A stretch of 20,876 nucleotides of DNA from Oscillospiraceae bacterium. Lineage in GTDB: Bacteria; Bacillota_A; Clostridia; Oscillospirales; CAG-272. Below are positions 7,019-13,034 of the stretch, in pieces. Location of the stretch: assembly GCA_015064665.1 (NCBI GenBank), contig SVRU01000047.1, forward strand, positions 1-20,876, given 5' to 3'. Each line of letters begins with the position of its first letter. Positions within the stretch are counted from its first letter, which is position 1. The translations under genes and the position numbers were made by a program. The notes beneath the pieces were generated by a model. It saw only the letters and a list, made by a program, of their open reading frames with translations, was not told where the DNA came from and made no database searches.

Positions 7019-7399
7019 ATGTCGCTTGATTACAACGAAAAGAATATTACTCTTGCAAAAAATCTTCGTAAAAATGCAACACAGCAGGAAAATCATTTGT
7101 GGTACGATTTTCTATCAAAATATGAAGTCAGATTTCAAAGACAAAAATCCATAGACAATTTTATTGCAGATTTTTACTGCCACAAAGCAAAACTAATTAT
7201 AGAAATTGATGGGTCACAGCATTATACCGAAGAAGGTAGACAAAAGGATGAATTCCGTACGGAAATACTTGAAGAATATGAGCTCAAAGTCATAAGGTTT
7301 ACAAATCATCAAATCAACACAAACTTTCGTGGTGTCTGCGAGTATATTGATACTGCCGTAAAAGCCCCCCTCCGAGAAGGAGCCTTAGAATGTGCGTAA
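7019..7399 (+). CDS. DUF559 (Vsr-like/PD-(D/E)XK) endonuclease-domain protein
   Basis: The 126-aa protein matches the DUF559 pattern: N-terminal AKNLRKNATQQENHLWYDF, then FQRQKSIDNFIADFYCHKAKLIIEIDGSQH (Asp of IADF, Glu-x-Asp-Gly-Ser-x-His core), then an EEYELKVIRFTNHQI strand-helix. These are the catalytic features of the very-short-patch-repair-like nuclease fold, so it probably cuts or nicks DNA, but substrate and role are unknown. GGAGGAG lies 6 bases upstream. The last dozen codons (KAPLREGALECA) are encoded by a CCCCCTCCGAGAAGGAG stretch resembling the nearby repeats, so the reading frame seems to end inside repeat-derived DNA. A GNAT gene follows after 75 bases and is probably co-transcribed. 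Confidence 0.85.
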   Translation: MSLDYNEKNITLAKNLRKNATQQENHLWYDFLSKYEVRFQRQKSIDNFIADFYCHKAKLIIEIDGSQHYTEEGRQKDEFRTEILEEYELKVIRFTNHQINTNFRGVCEYIDTAVKAPLREGALECA

Positions 7400-7474
7400 C
7401 CTTAGGGGTATGAGCTTTGCCCTATGCTTTTGTAATACAAAGGCGAAACTGGCGATAAAAGGAGGAATAAATCT
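7400..7474 (+). promoter_or_regulatory. structured leader between the DUF559 and GNAT genes
   Basis: An 8-bp hairpin GCTTTTGT/ACAAAGGC (one G-T pair, 3-base loop, about 7427-7445) lies upstream of the AAAGGAGG site of the GNAT gene. A GGG..CCC pairing just before it and a TTTGCC segment that could pair with GGCGAA make alternative folds possible. There is no T-tract, so it is not an intrinsic terminator. Confidence 0.3.
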
Positions 7475-7960
7475 ATGATACAACCAATAAACACTAATGA
7501 TATCAAGGAATGCGTTGATGTGATTAAAGAAAGTTTTTTAACTGTGGCCAATGAGTTTGGTTTTACAACCGAAAACGCTCCTCGTTTTACCGCTTTTGCT
7601 ATAACAGAACAACGCTTGTCTTGGCAATTAAACAACGAAAATAGACCTATGTATGCTTATTTTGTTGAAGAAAATATTGTTGGATATTATTCATTGTCAC
7701 TGCTCAAAAACAATGAATGCGAACTGAATAATTTGTGTGTGCTTCCACAATTTAGACATCAAGGCATAGGAGAAAAACTATTGTTGCATTCGTTTCAATC
7801 GGCAAAGAATTTGGGATGCTTAAAAATGAATATTGGAATTGTCGAAGAGAACCAAACCTTGAAAAAGTGGTATGAATCCTTTGGCTTCAAACATATAAAA
7901 ACACAAAAATTCGATTTCTTTCCGTTTACTTGTGGATATATGGAACTAATTCTTTTATAA
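7475..7960 (+). CDS. GNAT-family N-acetyltransferase
   Basis: The 161-aa protein is of GNAT size. Motif A is clear: LNNLCVLPQFRHQGIGEKLL (about residues 88-107), with the R/Q-x-x-G-x-G/A acetyl-CoA pyrophosphate loop as RHQGIG. Motif B is NQTLKKWYESFGFKHI (about 128-143), with the usual YESFGF. The N-terminal part (ECVDVIKESFLTVANEFGF) forms the acceptor side. It transfers acetyl from acetyl-CoA to an amine; the acceptor is unknown. AAAGGAGG lies 8 bases upstream of ATG 7475. It is the second gene after DUF559 and is followed by a strong terminator. Confidence 0.85.
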   Translation: MIQPINTNDIKECVDVIKESFLTVANEFGFTTENAPRFTAFAITEQRLSWQLNNENRPMYAYFVEENIVGYYSLSLLKNNECELNNLCVLPQFRHQGIGEKLLLHSFQSAKNLGCLKMNIGIVEENQTLKKWYESFGFKHIKTQKFDFFPFTCGYMELILL

Positions 7961-7968
7961 ATGACAAT

Positions 7969-7996
7969 ACCCGACAGACATTGAAATCTGTCGGGT
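7969..7996 (+). terminator. terminator of the GNAT gene
   Basis: A 10-bp perfect stem ACCCGACAGA/TCTGTCGGGT with an 8-base loop is followed by TTACTTATTTGTTT. It lies 8 bases past the GNAT stop. Confidence 0.75.
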
Positions 7997-8068
7997 TACT
8001 TATTTGTTTACAGCGGAGCAATTATTAACCAACTGACTATAATTTCTCTGCTAAGTGTGCGCACCCTT

Positions 8069-8088
8069 ACCTCTCGTTTTCTTTTTGT
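8069..8088. repeat. 20-base fragment shared with 10893-10912
   Basis: This stretch between the GNAT terminator and the 8113 stop is identical to the 3' arm plus T-rich tail of the terminator-like hairpin at 10871-10910. Here the other stem arm is missing, so it looks like a remnant of the same repeat module. Confidence 0.6.
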
Positions 8089-8112
8089 ACACAACAGAAT
8101 CAAATTTTCCCA

Positions 8113-9054
8113 TCACCCCAACAAGAATCCCATAACGGCACAAATTACCGTTGGACACAATATTAAAAACCATATGTATTTGTCGCACTTCAACTTAATA
8201 CTTTTATTATATTTTTTTATTTCCCTCAAACCGTACATCGGGAAATGAACTATGTCAACAGGTTCTGTGTTGTCAGCCTTCAACCGCACGGAAAGCGTAG
8301 CATATGAAAAACTGATGCTCCGTCTTGCCATAATTCTCGGATGATAAATAATTTCTTTAATATCGTCTATCGGAATTTCGCGGTTTTCTAAAAATAGCGT
8401 ATTTTTGTTTACAACTCCTAAAATCTTTCCAAAGGAAAATCGATTAAAGATGGATAAAATCGCAAAAGGTGCGATAAAAATCCCATACATCGCAAATATA
8501 ACAGTATCTGCACTCGACATTTCTGCAATTACATTCCAAATATCCAAATTTCCTTTTCGCACTTCCCCCATTATAATCATTGCGGGAACAGCGGGAATAG
8601 TAGTAAGCATCATATATATGTATGTATTAAAATATTGCCAACGAATTTTTTTGCCTTCTGTTTCTTCCAACGATTTTGCCTGCTTTTTTGCCTTGTCTTT
8701 TAGAATTCTCAAAAACTTCGGAAAATTTTCTTTTTGTGATTTTATTTTAAAGACTTCAGGGAACGCAGAAATAACGTAAGATTTTTTATTATCAAAGAGA
8801 ATGTTTATCGTATACTCTTTTAATATTTTGGATTTTTTTATTTTCACAGATGTTATATCAATAGGTAGCCTCTCTGTATCCGTAACGCATTCACCCGATA
8901 AATAGGCGATCAAAAAATGGGTTTCAGTAAATCCGAAATAAGCAAACTGATTGAAATATTCATTTTTTACATAGCCAAAGACAGCGCACATAAGCCTTTC
9001 GCCATCTTTCATCATACCCGATAATGCATCTATCATATGTTTGTCGTTTGCCAT
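8113..9054 (-). CDS. membrane protein with bacterial PH-like domain(s), function unknown
   Basis: In the 313-aa protein, residues about 15-115 look like a bacterial PH-like domain: YFGFTETHFLIAYLSGE, then RLPIDITSVKIKKSK, then YTINILFDNKKSYVIS, the strand pattern of bPH domains. Two TM helices follow (about 143-163 and 183-205). A second strand-rich module (NTLFLENREIPIDDIKEIIYHP, about 218-239) then leads to a C-terminal TM helix (about 293-312). The topology places the PH-like parts in the cytoplasm. Partner and ligand are unknown. ATG 9054 has an AAAGGCGG site. Promoter and leader are a duplicate of those in front of the unrelated 6586 gene. It converges on the GNAT gene. Confidence 0.65.
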   Translation of the reverse strand: MANDKHMIDALSGMMKDGERLMCAVFGYVKNEYFNQFAYFGFTETHFLIAYLSGECVTDTERLPIDITSVKIKKSKILKEYTINILFDNKKSYVISAFPEVFKIKSQKENFPKFLRILKDKAKKQAKSLEETEGKKIRWQYFNTYIYMMLTTIPAVPAMIIMGEVRKGNLDIWNVIAEMSSADTVIFAMYGIFIAPFAILSIFNRFSFGKILGVVNKNTLFLENREIPIDDIKEIIYHPRIMARRSISFSYATLSVRLKADNTEPVDIVHFPMYGLREIKKYNKSIKLKCDKYIWFLILCPTVICAVMGFLLG

Positions 9055-9077
9055 ATATCCGCCGCCTTTCCGGGTTT

Positions 9078-9106
9078 ATTATACCATATCGAAAAATATT
9101 TTTCAA
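9078..9106 (-). promoter_or_regulatory. cassette promoter, copy 2
   Basis: On the minus strand TTGAAA (9101-9106), a 17-base spacer and TATAAT (9078-9083) drive the 9054 gene. The surrounding segment 9075-9125 matches 6607-6657 with only a few differences. Confidence 0.8.
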
Positions 9107-9125
9107 TAAAAATTTCTTTTGCAAA

Positions 9126-9385
9126 GACCAATCGCAACCTCGTAGGGGCTGGTGCCTTCGACAGCCCGTTAGCCTTCTCTAAGTAAGAGAAGGTGGCACG
9201 CCTTTGGCGTGGCGGATGAGTATGCCCTGCACATTAAACTAACTTTTTAGTGCAGACTTCTCTTCCTAGTGCGGACGACACGCTTTCGGGCGCGGATTTG
9301 TTCCACACTCACTAAACCTCGCTCGAAAAATCCGACCTCAAGGTTTCGTAAACGAAAAACAGCCGTTTTAGGCTGTTTTCTTTTT
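9126..9385. repeat. mosaic palindromic intergenic repeat, copy 3
   Basis: The left part has palindromes of the same design as copy 2 but different sequence: GGGCTG..CAGCCC (about 9145-9169), CCTTCTC..GAGAAGG (about 9173-9192) and CACGCCTTTGGCGTG (about 9197-9211). From about 9268 to 9385 it is close to 10664-10785: the GACACGCTTTCGGGCGCGG segment, a TAAACCTCGCTCGAAAAATC segment, and the CAGCC/GGCTG hairpin. So the unit is mosaic, with exchangeable palindromic modules. Confidence 0.8.
9356..9379 (-). terminator. repeat-borne terminator for the 9414-10265 gene
   Basis: A 9-bp stem AAAACAGCC/GGCTGTTTT with a 6-base loop has T-rich flanks on both strands. It lies about 35 bases past the stop at 9414. 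The same hairpin recurs at 10753-10778. Confidence 0.75.
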
Positions 9386-9413
9386 GAGTTATCCCAACGA
9401 AATGAACTTTAAC

Positions 9414-10265
9414 TTATATAAACAATCCCTTGAACCTTACACTATTATTCAGCGTGTCGACCACTGTGAAAGAAATAATTGCATTTCCCTTGGTTTCAAG
9501 TCTTAATTCGGCATTTGGAGATGCTGACTTCACCAAGGTTTCAATCTGTTCAAGCTGATTTTTGTTATACCAAAATTTAAGCTTTTTGTTGTTTTGGCGA
9601 ACTGAAATACCAATAAGTGACACATACAGTGGATGATACCATGCAGTTTTCTTAAACGGCTTTTTGCGAGGCGTTTTTGCCGTGTTTCTCGCATATTTTC
9701 GTCTGTGTTCTTTAAGTTGATGCTCAAACAATCCAACGAAAACAAGCAAAATAAGTGCCGTCGCCACTGCAAATGCCCTTGAAGCTTCAGCTGGGATGAT
9801 CTCGTTGAAAGAATGAAGTTCAATCCCCAAATACGTATAATTGCGTGGACGCGTTCCGACAACAAAAGTAAAATGATATGTCTCACAAGGTATTGAGGGC
9901 ATAAAAATCAGAACTTCAAATGAAACAAGAAGCAAAGTATTAAGAATATTTAAGATAAGTCCTATAATATTTATCCTGTCATCACTTTTATCCGCAAACT
10001 CAATTCCTCCAACAGAACACGGGCGAACAAATATTTTTCTGATAAATTTGTTTTTAATCTTAATATATTTAGTTGCCGGATTCTTAAATCTGTATGATGA
10101 AATCCAAGAACAATATATATTAGCTAAAATATGCCATGCAAGTGTCGTAAGTGCGATAAAAACTCTCGTGTGATTTTTCGCCCCGAACAATCCGCCAATA
10201 TAAATAGCCAACATCACAAAAAGCGAAAATATCAGTTTGGCTGTCGTAGATCTGCGTCTGCTCAT
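9414..10265 (-). CDS. multi-spanning membrane protein of unknown function
   Basis: The 283-aa protein has about four TM helices (residues 10-28, 34-52, 98-121 and 161-180), a basic cytoplasmic stretch (about 185-207, rich in Arg/Lys) and a soluble C-terminal domain (about 225-283, NQLEQIETLVKSASPNAELRLETKG). The C-terminal part, with a helix then strands, could be a small ligand- or protein-binding domain; no family is recognised. ATG 10265 has GGAGGAGG 13 bases upstream, a longer spacing than usual, but no better in-frame start exists. The promoter is a third member of the shared cassette. Confidence 0.6.
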   Translation of the reverse strand: MSRRRSTTAKLIFSLFVMLAIYIGGLFGAKNHTRVFIALTTLAWHILANIYCSWISSYRFKNPATKYIKIKNKFIRKIFVRPCSVGGIEFADKSDDRINIIGLILNILNTLLLVSFEVLIFMPSIPCETYHFTFVVGTRPRNYTYLGIELHSFNEIIPAEASRAFAVATALILLVFVGLFEHQLKEHRRKYARNTAKTPRKKPFKKTAWYHPLYVSLIGISVRQNNKKLKFWYNKNQLEQIETLVKSASPNAELRLETKGNAIISFTVVDTLNNSVRFKGLFI

Positions 10266-10303
10266 ATTTACTATTCAACCTCCTCCCGTATTCTATAATA
10301 TAA

Positions 10304-10332
10304 ATTATATCACACCGTGAAATATTTTTCAA
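10304..10332 (-). promoter_or_regulatory. cassette promoter, copy 3
   Basis: On the minus strand TTGAAA (10327-10332), a 17-base spacer and TATAAT (10304-10309) precede the 10265 gene. The first bases of the spacer (AATATTT) match copies 1 and 2, while the leader downstream differs. Confidence 0.75.
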
Positions 10333-10339
10333 TATAAAA

Positions 10340-10870
10340 AATTCCGCAACCTTGTGGCGACAGGCGTCCCCGACTGTCCTTAGCCTCCCTCTCGAGGTAG
10401 CGAAGCGGCGCGAGGGTGCTGTCTTACAGTCCGGTGGACTGTAAGACCCCGAGCGTGACCGAGCCGCAGCGAAACGGGGAACCGTCGCAGACGGTGGAAG
10501 GAGTTTCCCTGCTCCAAACTAACTTTAATAGGCTCGCCCTATGGGAGAGCTCCGCGACCGGGGTCCTCAAATGATGCAACGCATCGTTTGGGGTTCTCGA
10601 GGAGCGGTGAGAGGGCATTTTGAGGAATTATGATTTGCAAAAACTCCTCTCCTTTGTGCGAACATATTGCGGGCGACACGCTTTCGGGCGCGGATTTGTT
10701 CTTCTCTCGGTAAACCTCGCTCGAAAAATCCGACCTCAAGCTTTCGCAAACAAAAAACAGCCGTTTTAGGCTGTTTTTCTTTTTGCTCACTACCCGACTT
10801 CGCTTAGCTCCGTAGGAGGGGAGCATCTGGCGGTTGATCAGGGGGTGGTGAGAGCGCAGTAATGGAAAGC
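10340..10870. repeat. mosaic palindromic intergenic repeat, copy 4 (longest)
   Basis: It contains the copy-2 unit (10351-10508), then extra palindromic modules such as GATGC..GCATC (about 10572-10586). The copy-3 tail (10664-10785) follows with its terminator hairpin at 10753-10778, then a further stretch with GTAGGAGGGGAGC and GGTGGTGAGAGCG (about 10812-10855). No gene is credible within it. A 128-codon minus frame (10539-10925) and others simply reflect stop-poor palindromic DNA. Confidence 0.8.
10753..10778. terminator. repeat-borne bidirectional terminator hairpin
   Basis: A 10-bp stem AAAAACAGCC/GGCTGTTTTT with a 6-base loop is followed by CTTTTTG on the plus strand. It is the same module as 9356-9379. 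Confidence 0.7.
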
Positions 10871-10910
10871 AAAAAGAAAAACGAGAGGTAAAACCTCTCG
10901 TTTTCTTTTT
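10871..10910. terminator. long hairpin of terminator type
   Basis: An 11-bp stem AAAACGAGAGG/CCTCTCGTTTT extends through a one-base bulge into A-rich and T-rich arms. It is symmetric, so it can terminate in either direction. A degraded version is at 6888-6908, and one arm alone is at 8069-8088. Confidence 0.7.
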
Positions 10911-11168
10911 GTGTTTGGGTGCCAATTTCGAACCTTGAACTAAAAGATGTTAGTACTCATTTTAATTTCATTGTCTTCAATCCGAGGTGTTTTATTGAAT
11001 ACTCATACTTATATTTTTTGCCAAAGGAGAAGTTCTATCTACATTCGCTCCCGCTAATAATCGTTGATTAATAATATACTAAATCAAATAAATATTCAAG
11101 TACTATCTTTAAAATTTTGCAAAAATAATCACATTATCTGCGAATTCATATATTATTTAATGTTATTT
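10911..11168. other. AT-rich intergenic region
   Basis: No ORF with a ribosome binding site is seen. A GGTTCGAA stretch on the minus strand (about 10926-10934) recalls a tRNA T-loop, but no tRNA can be folded around it. This is the transition from repeat-rich to AT-rich DNA. Confidence 0.4.
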
Positions 11169-11897
11169 TCATCCGTATAATTCACTCAAAACATCAATTA
11201 CATCTTTATTGTGTTCTTGCATTTTTTGATTAAATTTCATTTCATCAATCGAAAACCACCTATATGTTCTTCCGTTGAATTTGAAAGATTTTCTGAAAAA
11301 TTTATTATTTGTAAAATGTATTTTAGCTTCAGTAAATCTATGAATATATGTTTTGTTCAAAGAATCAGAAAGTGACTGTTTTTCGATTGTTGTTTCTGTT
11401 TTATATTTCAACTCACAGTTTTTAGGTTCAATCCCCAAATAATCAAATAAAAAAATTTGATGTCTATCCTTCTCCTCTTGATAATTTATATGAGTTTTAT
11501 GATACGGAAGCAAATACATTTTCCAACGTTTATCATACATTAAAAGAAATTTACCTTTACAATTATCATTATCAGACTTAATTATAAGTAGAGAAAAATT
11601 TGAAGTATTTTTCTGTAAATCTTGAATTTCAGAAATCATCGTTTCGAACGAATATTTATTTTTTATAGAATAAATTATACGAGCAATTACATATACAGAA
11701 TATGCTATAAAAAACACCCAAAATAACGACAAAACGACAGCGTTTGATAAAAGCTTAAACTCGTTATAATCTACCGTTAAAAGAGTAAACAAAAAAGTTC
11801 CTGCCGCAAATATTCCATCATATGGAATGGATGGGCCATGTATTTTAGATTTCCTGTCTTTTATAAATTCCTTTAATTTCTTTTCATCTATACTCAT
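11169..11897 (-). CDS. two-TM protein with soluble C-terminal domain, function unknown
   Basis: In the 242-aa protein, a basic N-terminus (KKLKEFIKDRKSK) precedes two TM helices (about residues 26-42 and 51-77). A cytoplasmic domain (about 95-242) follows with strands LLIIKSDNDNCKGKFLLMYDKRWKMYLLPYH and, near the end, IHFTNNKFFRKSFKFNGRTYRWFSIDEM. The run from a substrate-like strand to KMYLLPYHKTH and FLFDYLGIEP recalls a Nudix-type fold, but the Nudix box REUXEE is not visible, so this is weak. Two-TM plus small sensor or effector domain architecture is seen in some defence effectors; no partner gene supports that here. AGGTGAT lies upstream of ATG 11897. Codon use is very AT-rich, unlike genes left of 6600, which suggests transfer. 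Confidence 0.65.
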   Translation of the reverse strand: MSIDEKKLKEFIKDRKSKIHGPSIPYDGIFAAGTFLFTLLTVDYNEFKLLSNAVVLSLFWVFFIAYSVYVIARIIYSIKNKYSFETMISEIQDLQKNTSNFSLLIIKSDNDNCKGKFLLMYDKRWKMYLLPYHKTHINYQEEKDRHQIFLFDYLGIEPKNCELKYKTETTIEKQSLSDSLNKTYIHRFTEAKIHFTNNKFFRKSFKFNGRTYRWFSIDEMKFNQKMQEHNKDVIDVLSELYG

Positions 11898-12196
11898 TAC
11901 ACTATCACCTATTACATTAAATAATATTTAATAAAGTGATTATACCATAAATATTTGTGAAATAAAAGTGGAAATTTGTAAATATTTTTGACTTTTGAAT
12001 AATTCTATTTGTACATTTTATCATATCCACCAAGGAATAGAATACTACACAAACAAATAAAATAATCACAAAACGCGCAAAAAATCCATTATTATATATT
12101 TTTATAAAATAATATAATTGTGATACCCTCGCTAAATTATATTATTTTAGTAATATTGAATAATATTTTTCGAGAATATTCGTGCAAAAAATCACA
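11898..12196. other. AT-rich intergenic region between divergent genes
   Basis: This gap separates the minus-strand 11897 gene from the plus-strand leader transcript. Apart from the 15-bp inverted repeat at 12105-12149 it holds scattered TATAAT-like sequences, too many in such AT-rich DNA to assign one to the 11897 gene. Confidence 0.4.
12105..12149. repeat. 15-bp perfect inverted repeat, all A/T arms
   Basis: Left arm 12105-12119 (TAAAATAATATAATT) and right arm 12135-12149 are exact reverse complements, separated by a GC-containing 15-base loop. It lies about 48 bases upstream of the promoter at 12197. It may be an operator for an AT-preferring regulator such as the ROK protein encoded nearby, or a weak bidirectional terminator. 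Confidence 0.55.
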
Positions 12197-12225
12197 TTGA
12201 CTTAGTTAGCAAATTAGAGTATAAT
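12197..12225 (+). promoter_or_regulatory. strong promoter of the 13-codon/131-aa transcript
   Basis: TTGACT (12197-12202) and TATAAT (12220-12225) have a 17-base spacer, a near-consensus vegetative promoter. Transcription should start near 12232, giving a leader of about 170 bases before the 131-aa gene. Confidence 0.75.
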
Positions 12226-12264
12226 TAAAATATAAACTCTTACATAAATAAAGGAGTGATTATC

Positions 12265-12306
12265 ATGTTCAATAAAGTCGAGGGAGATTATTTTATGTTA
12301 GAATGA
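12265..12306 (+). CDS. putative 13-aa leader peptide
   Basis: ATG 12265 is preceded by AAAGGAG with 8-base spacing and opens a 13-codon frame, MFNKVEGDYFMLE, ending in TGA 12304-12306. It sits about 33 bases after the predicted transcription start and 99 bases before the next gene. Its last five codons overlap the 5' arm of a 12-bp hairpin, as expected for a translation-sensing leader. There is no run of one amino acid. It may instead be a functional micropeptide, or chance. Confidence 0.4.
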   Translation: MFNKVEGDYFMLE

Positions 12307-12343
12307 AGCATAAATAATCTAACCTCTTAAAACATCTTCATTC
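12285..12343 (+). promoter_or_regulatory. mutually exclusive leader hairpins
   Basis: Three stems share bases. Stem A pairs 12285-12297 with 12309-12320 (12 bp, one bulge). Stem B pairs GTTAGA (12297-12302) with TCTAAC (12318-12323). Stem C pairs GAATGAAG (12301-12308) with CTTCATTC (12336-12343), 8 bp. A ribosome on the 13-codon ORF would open A and could shift the balance. No T-tract follows, so any control would act on translation, RNA stability or factor binding. Confidence 0.35.
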
Positions 12344-12405
12344 GAATTCAAACATCTGTAATATCTGCAAAAAAATTCAGGATTATTATATTTAGGAGGA
12401 TTACA

Positions 12406-12801
12406 ATGAAAGAAATCAAAAATTTTTTCATAGGCTTAAAAATACACATAACGGAGTTGGCCAATTCCGCTCTGGAATTCATTTTTAACAACAGTAATTT
12501 CATTTCTGAAAAATATTACTATATGAAATTATCAAATTGTTTAGATAGGGCAGAAAATGCCTATCTGGCTATATGCCAAACAAAAGCGCCAAAATTAATT
12601 ACTACAAGACAATTGGAAATTATCGTTATGAGTATGAACGATATAAAAAGCGGTGATCAGTTACGTCAAACCGTACAGTCTTTCTGCGCTGTATATGATC
12701 CGATATATGTTACGTTGCTTTCTTATGCAATTATTGAAACATTTAAAATAAGATCCCTGCAAGGAATTCCGGCTAATATACACACATTCCTGTTAAAATA
12801 A
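12406..12801 (+). CDS. 131-aa protein of unknown function
   Basis: AGGAGG lies 8 bases upstream of ATG 12406. The sequence looks all-helical: an amphipathic N-terminus (EIKNFFIGLKIHITELANSALEF), a middle with KLSNCLDRAENAYLAICQTK, and a C-terminus with VTLLSYAIIETFKIRSLQG. It has no clear TM helix, although residues 6-30 are fairly hydrophobic, no cysteine pair and no known motif. It is expressed from the 12197 promoter with the 13-codon ORF and ended by a very strong terminator, so it forms a compact unit on its own. Function unknown. Confidence 0.6.
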   Translation: MKEIKNFFIGLKIHITELANSALEFIFNNSNFISEKYYYMKLSNCLDRAENAYLAICQTKAPKLITTRQLEIIVMSMNDIKSGDQLRQTVQSFCAVYDPIYVTLLSYAIIETFKIRSLQGIPANIHTFLLK

Positions 12802-12845
12802 AATAAGGACGCTGTTTTTTATTATTAAAAACAGCGTCCTTATTT
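12801..12845 (+). terminator. strong terminator of the 131-aa gene
   Basis: A 19-bp perfect stem (12801-12819 with 12827-12845), GC-rich in the centre, has a 7-base loop and ends in a T-tract. It overlaps the last base of the stop codon. Confidence 0.9.
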
Positions 12846-12974
12846 TTCAATCCTACATCTCTATGAACCATCCGCACAACTAATGTTCTTTTATAATTTG
12901 TTGTAAATTATTTTATAAAATCAATAGCAATGCAATCGCAAAAAAGTTATATTAATATATTTTTTTATAATGAC

Positions 12975-13017
12975 TTGAATTTTTTAAATTTATAATGTAT
13001 AATAAATTTGTATTATA
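12975..13017 (+). promoter_or_regulatory. promoter and possible operator of the ROK gene
   Basis: TTGAAT (12975-12980) and TATAAT (12998-13003) have a 17-base spacer. The -10 box is also one half of an inverted repeat, TATAAT-8-ATTATA (12998-13017). An AT-rich palindrome over the -10 box fits autoregulation by a ROK regulator, though in such AT-rich DNA it may be chance. Confidence 0.45.
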
Positions 13018-13034
13018 ATTTTAGGAGGTTAATT

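Noticed and set aside
10539..10925. 128-codon minus-strand frame
   Set aside because: It lies wholly in the palindromic repeat block and its terminators; there is no protein-like pattern.
10918..10960. possible second tRNA-like sequence (GGTTCGAA on the minus strand)
   Set aside because: A T-loop-like core and a nearby 5-bp hairpin exist, but no acceptor stem or D-arm can be paired.
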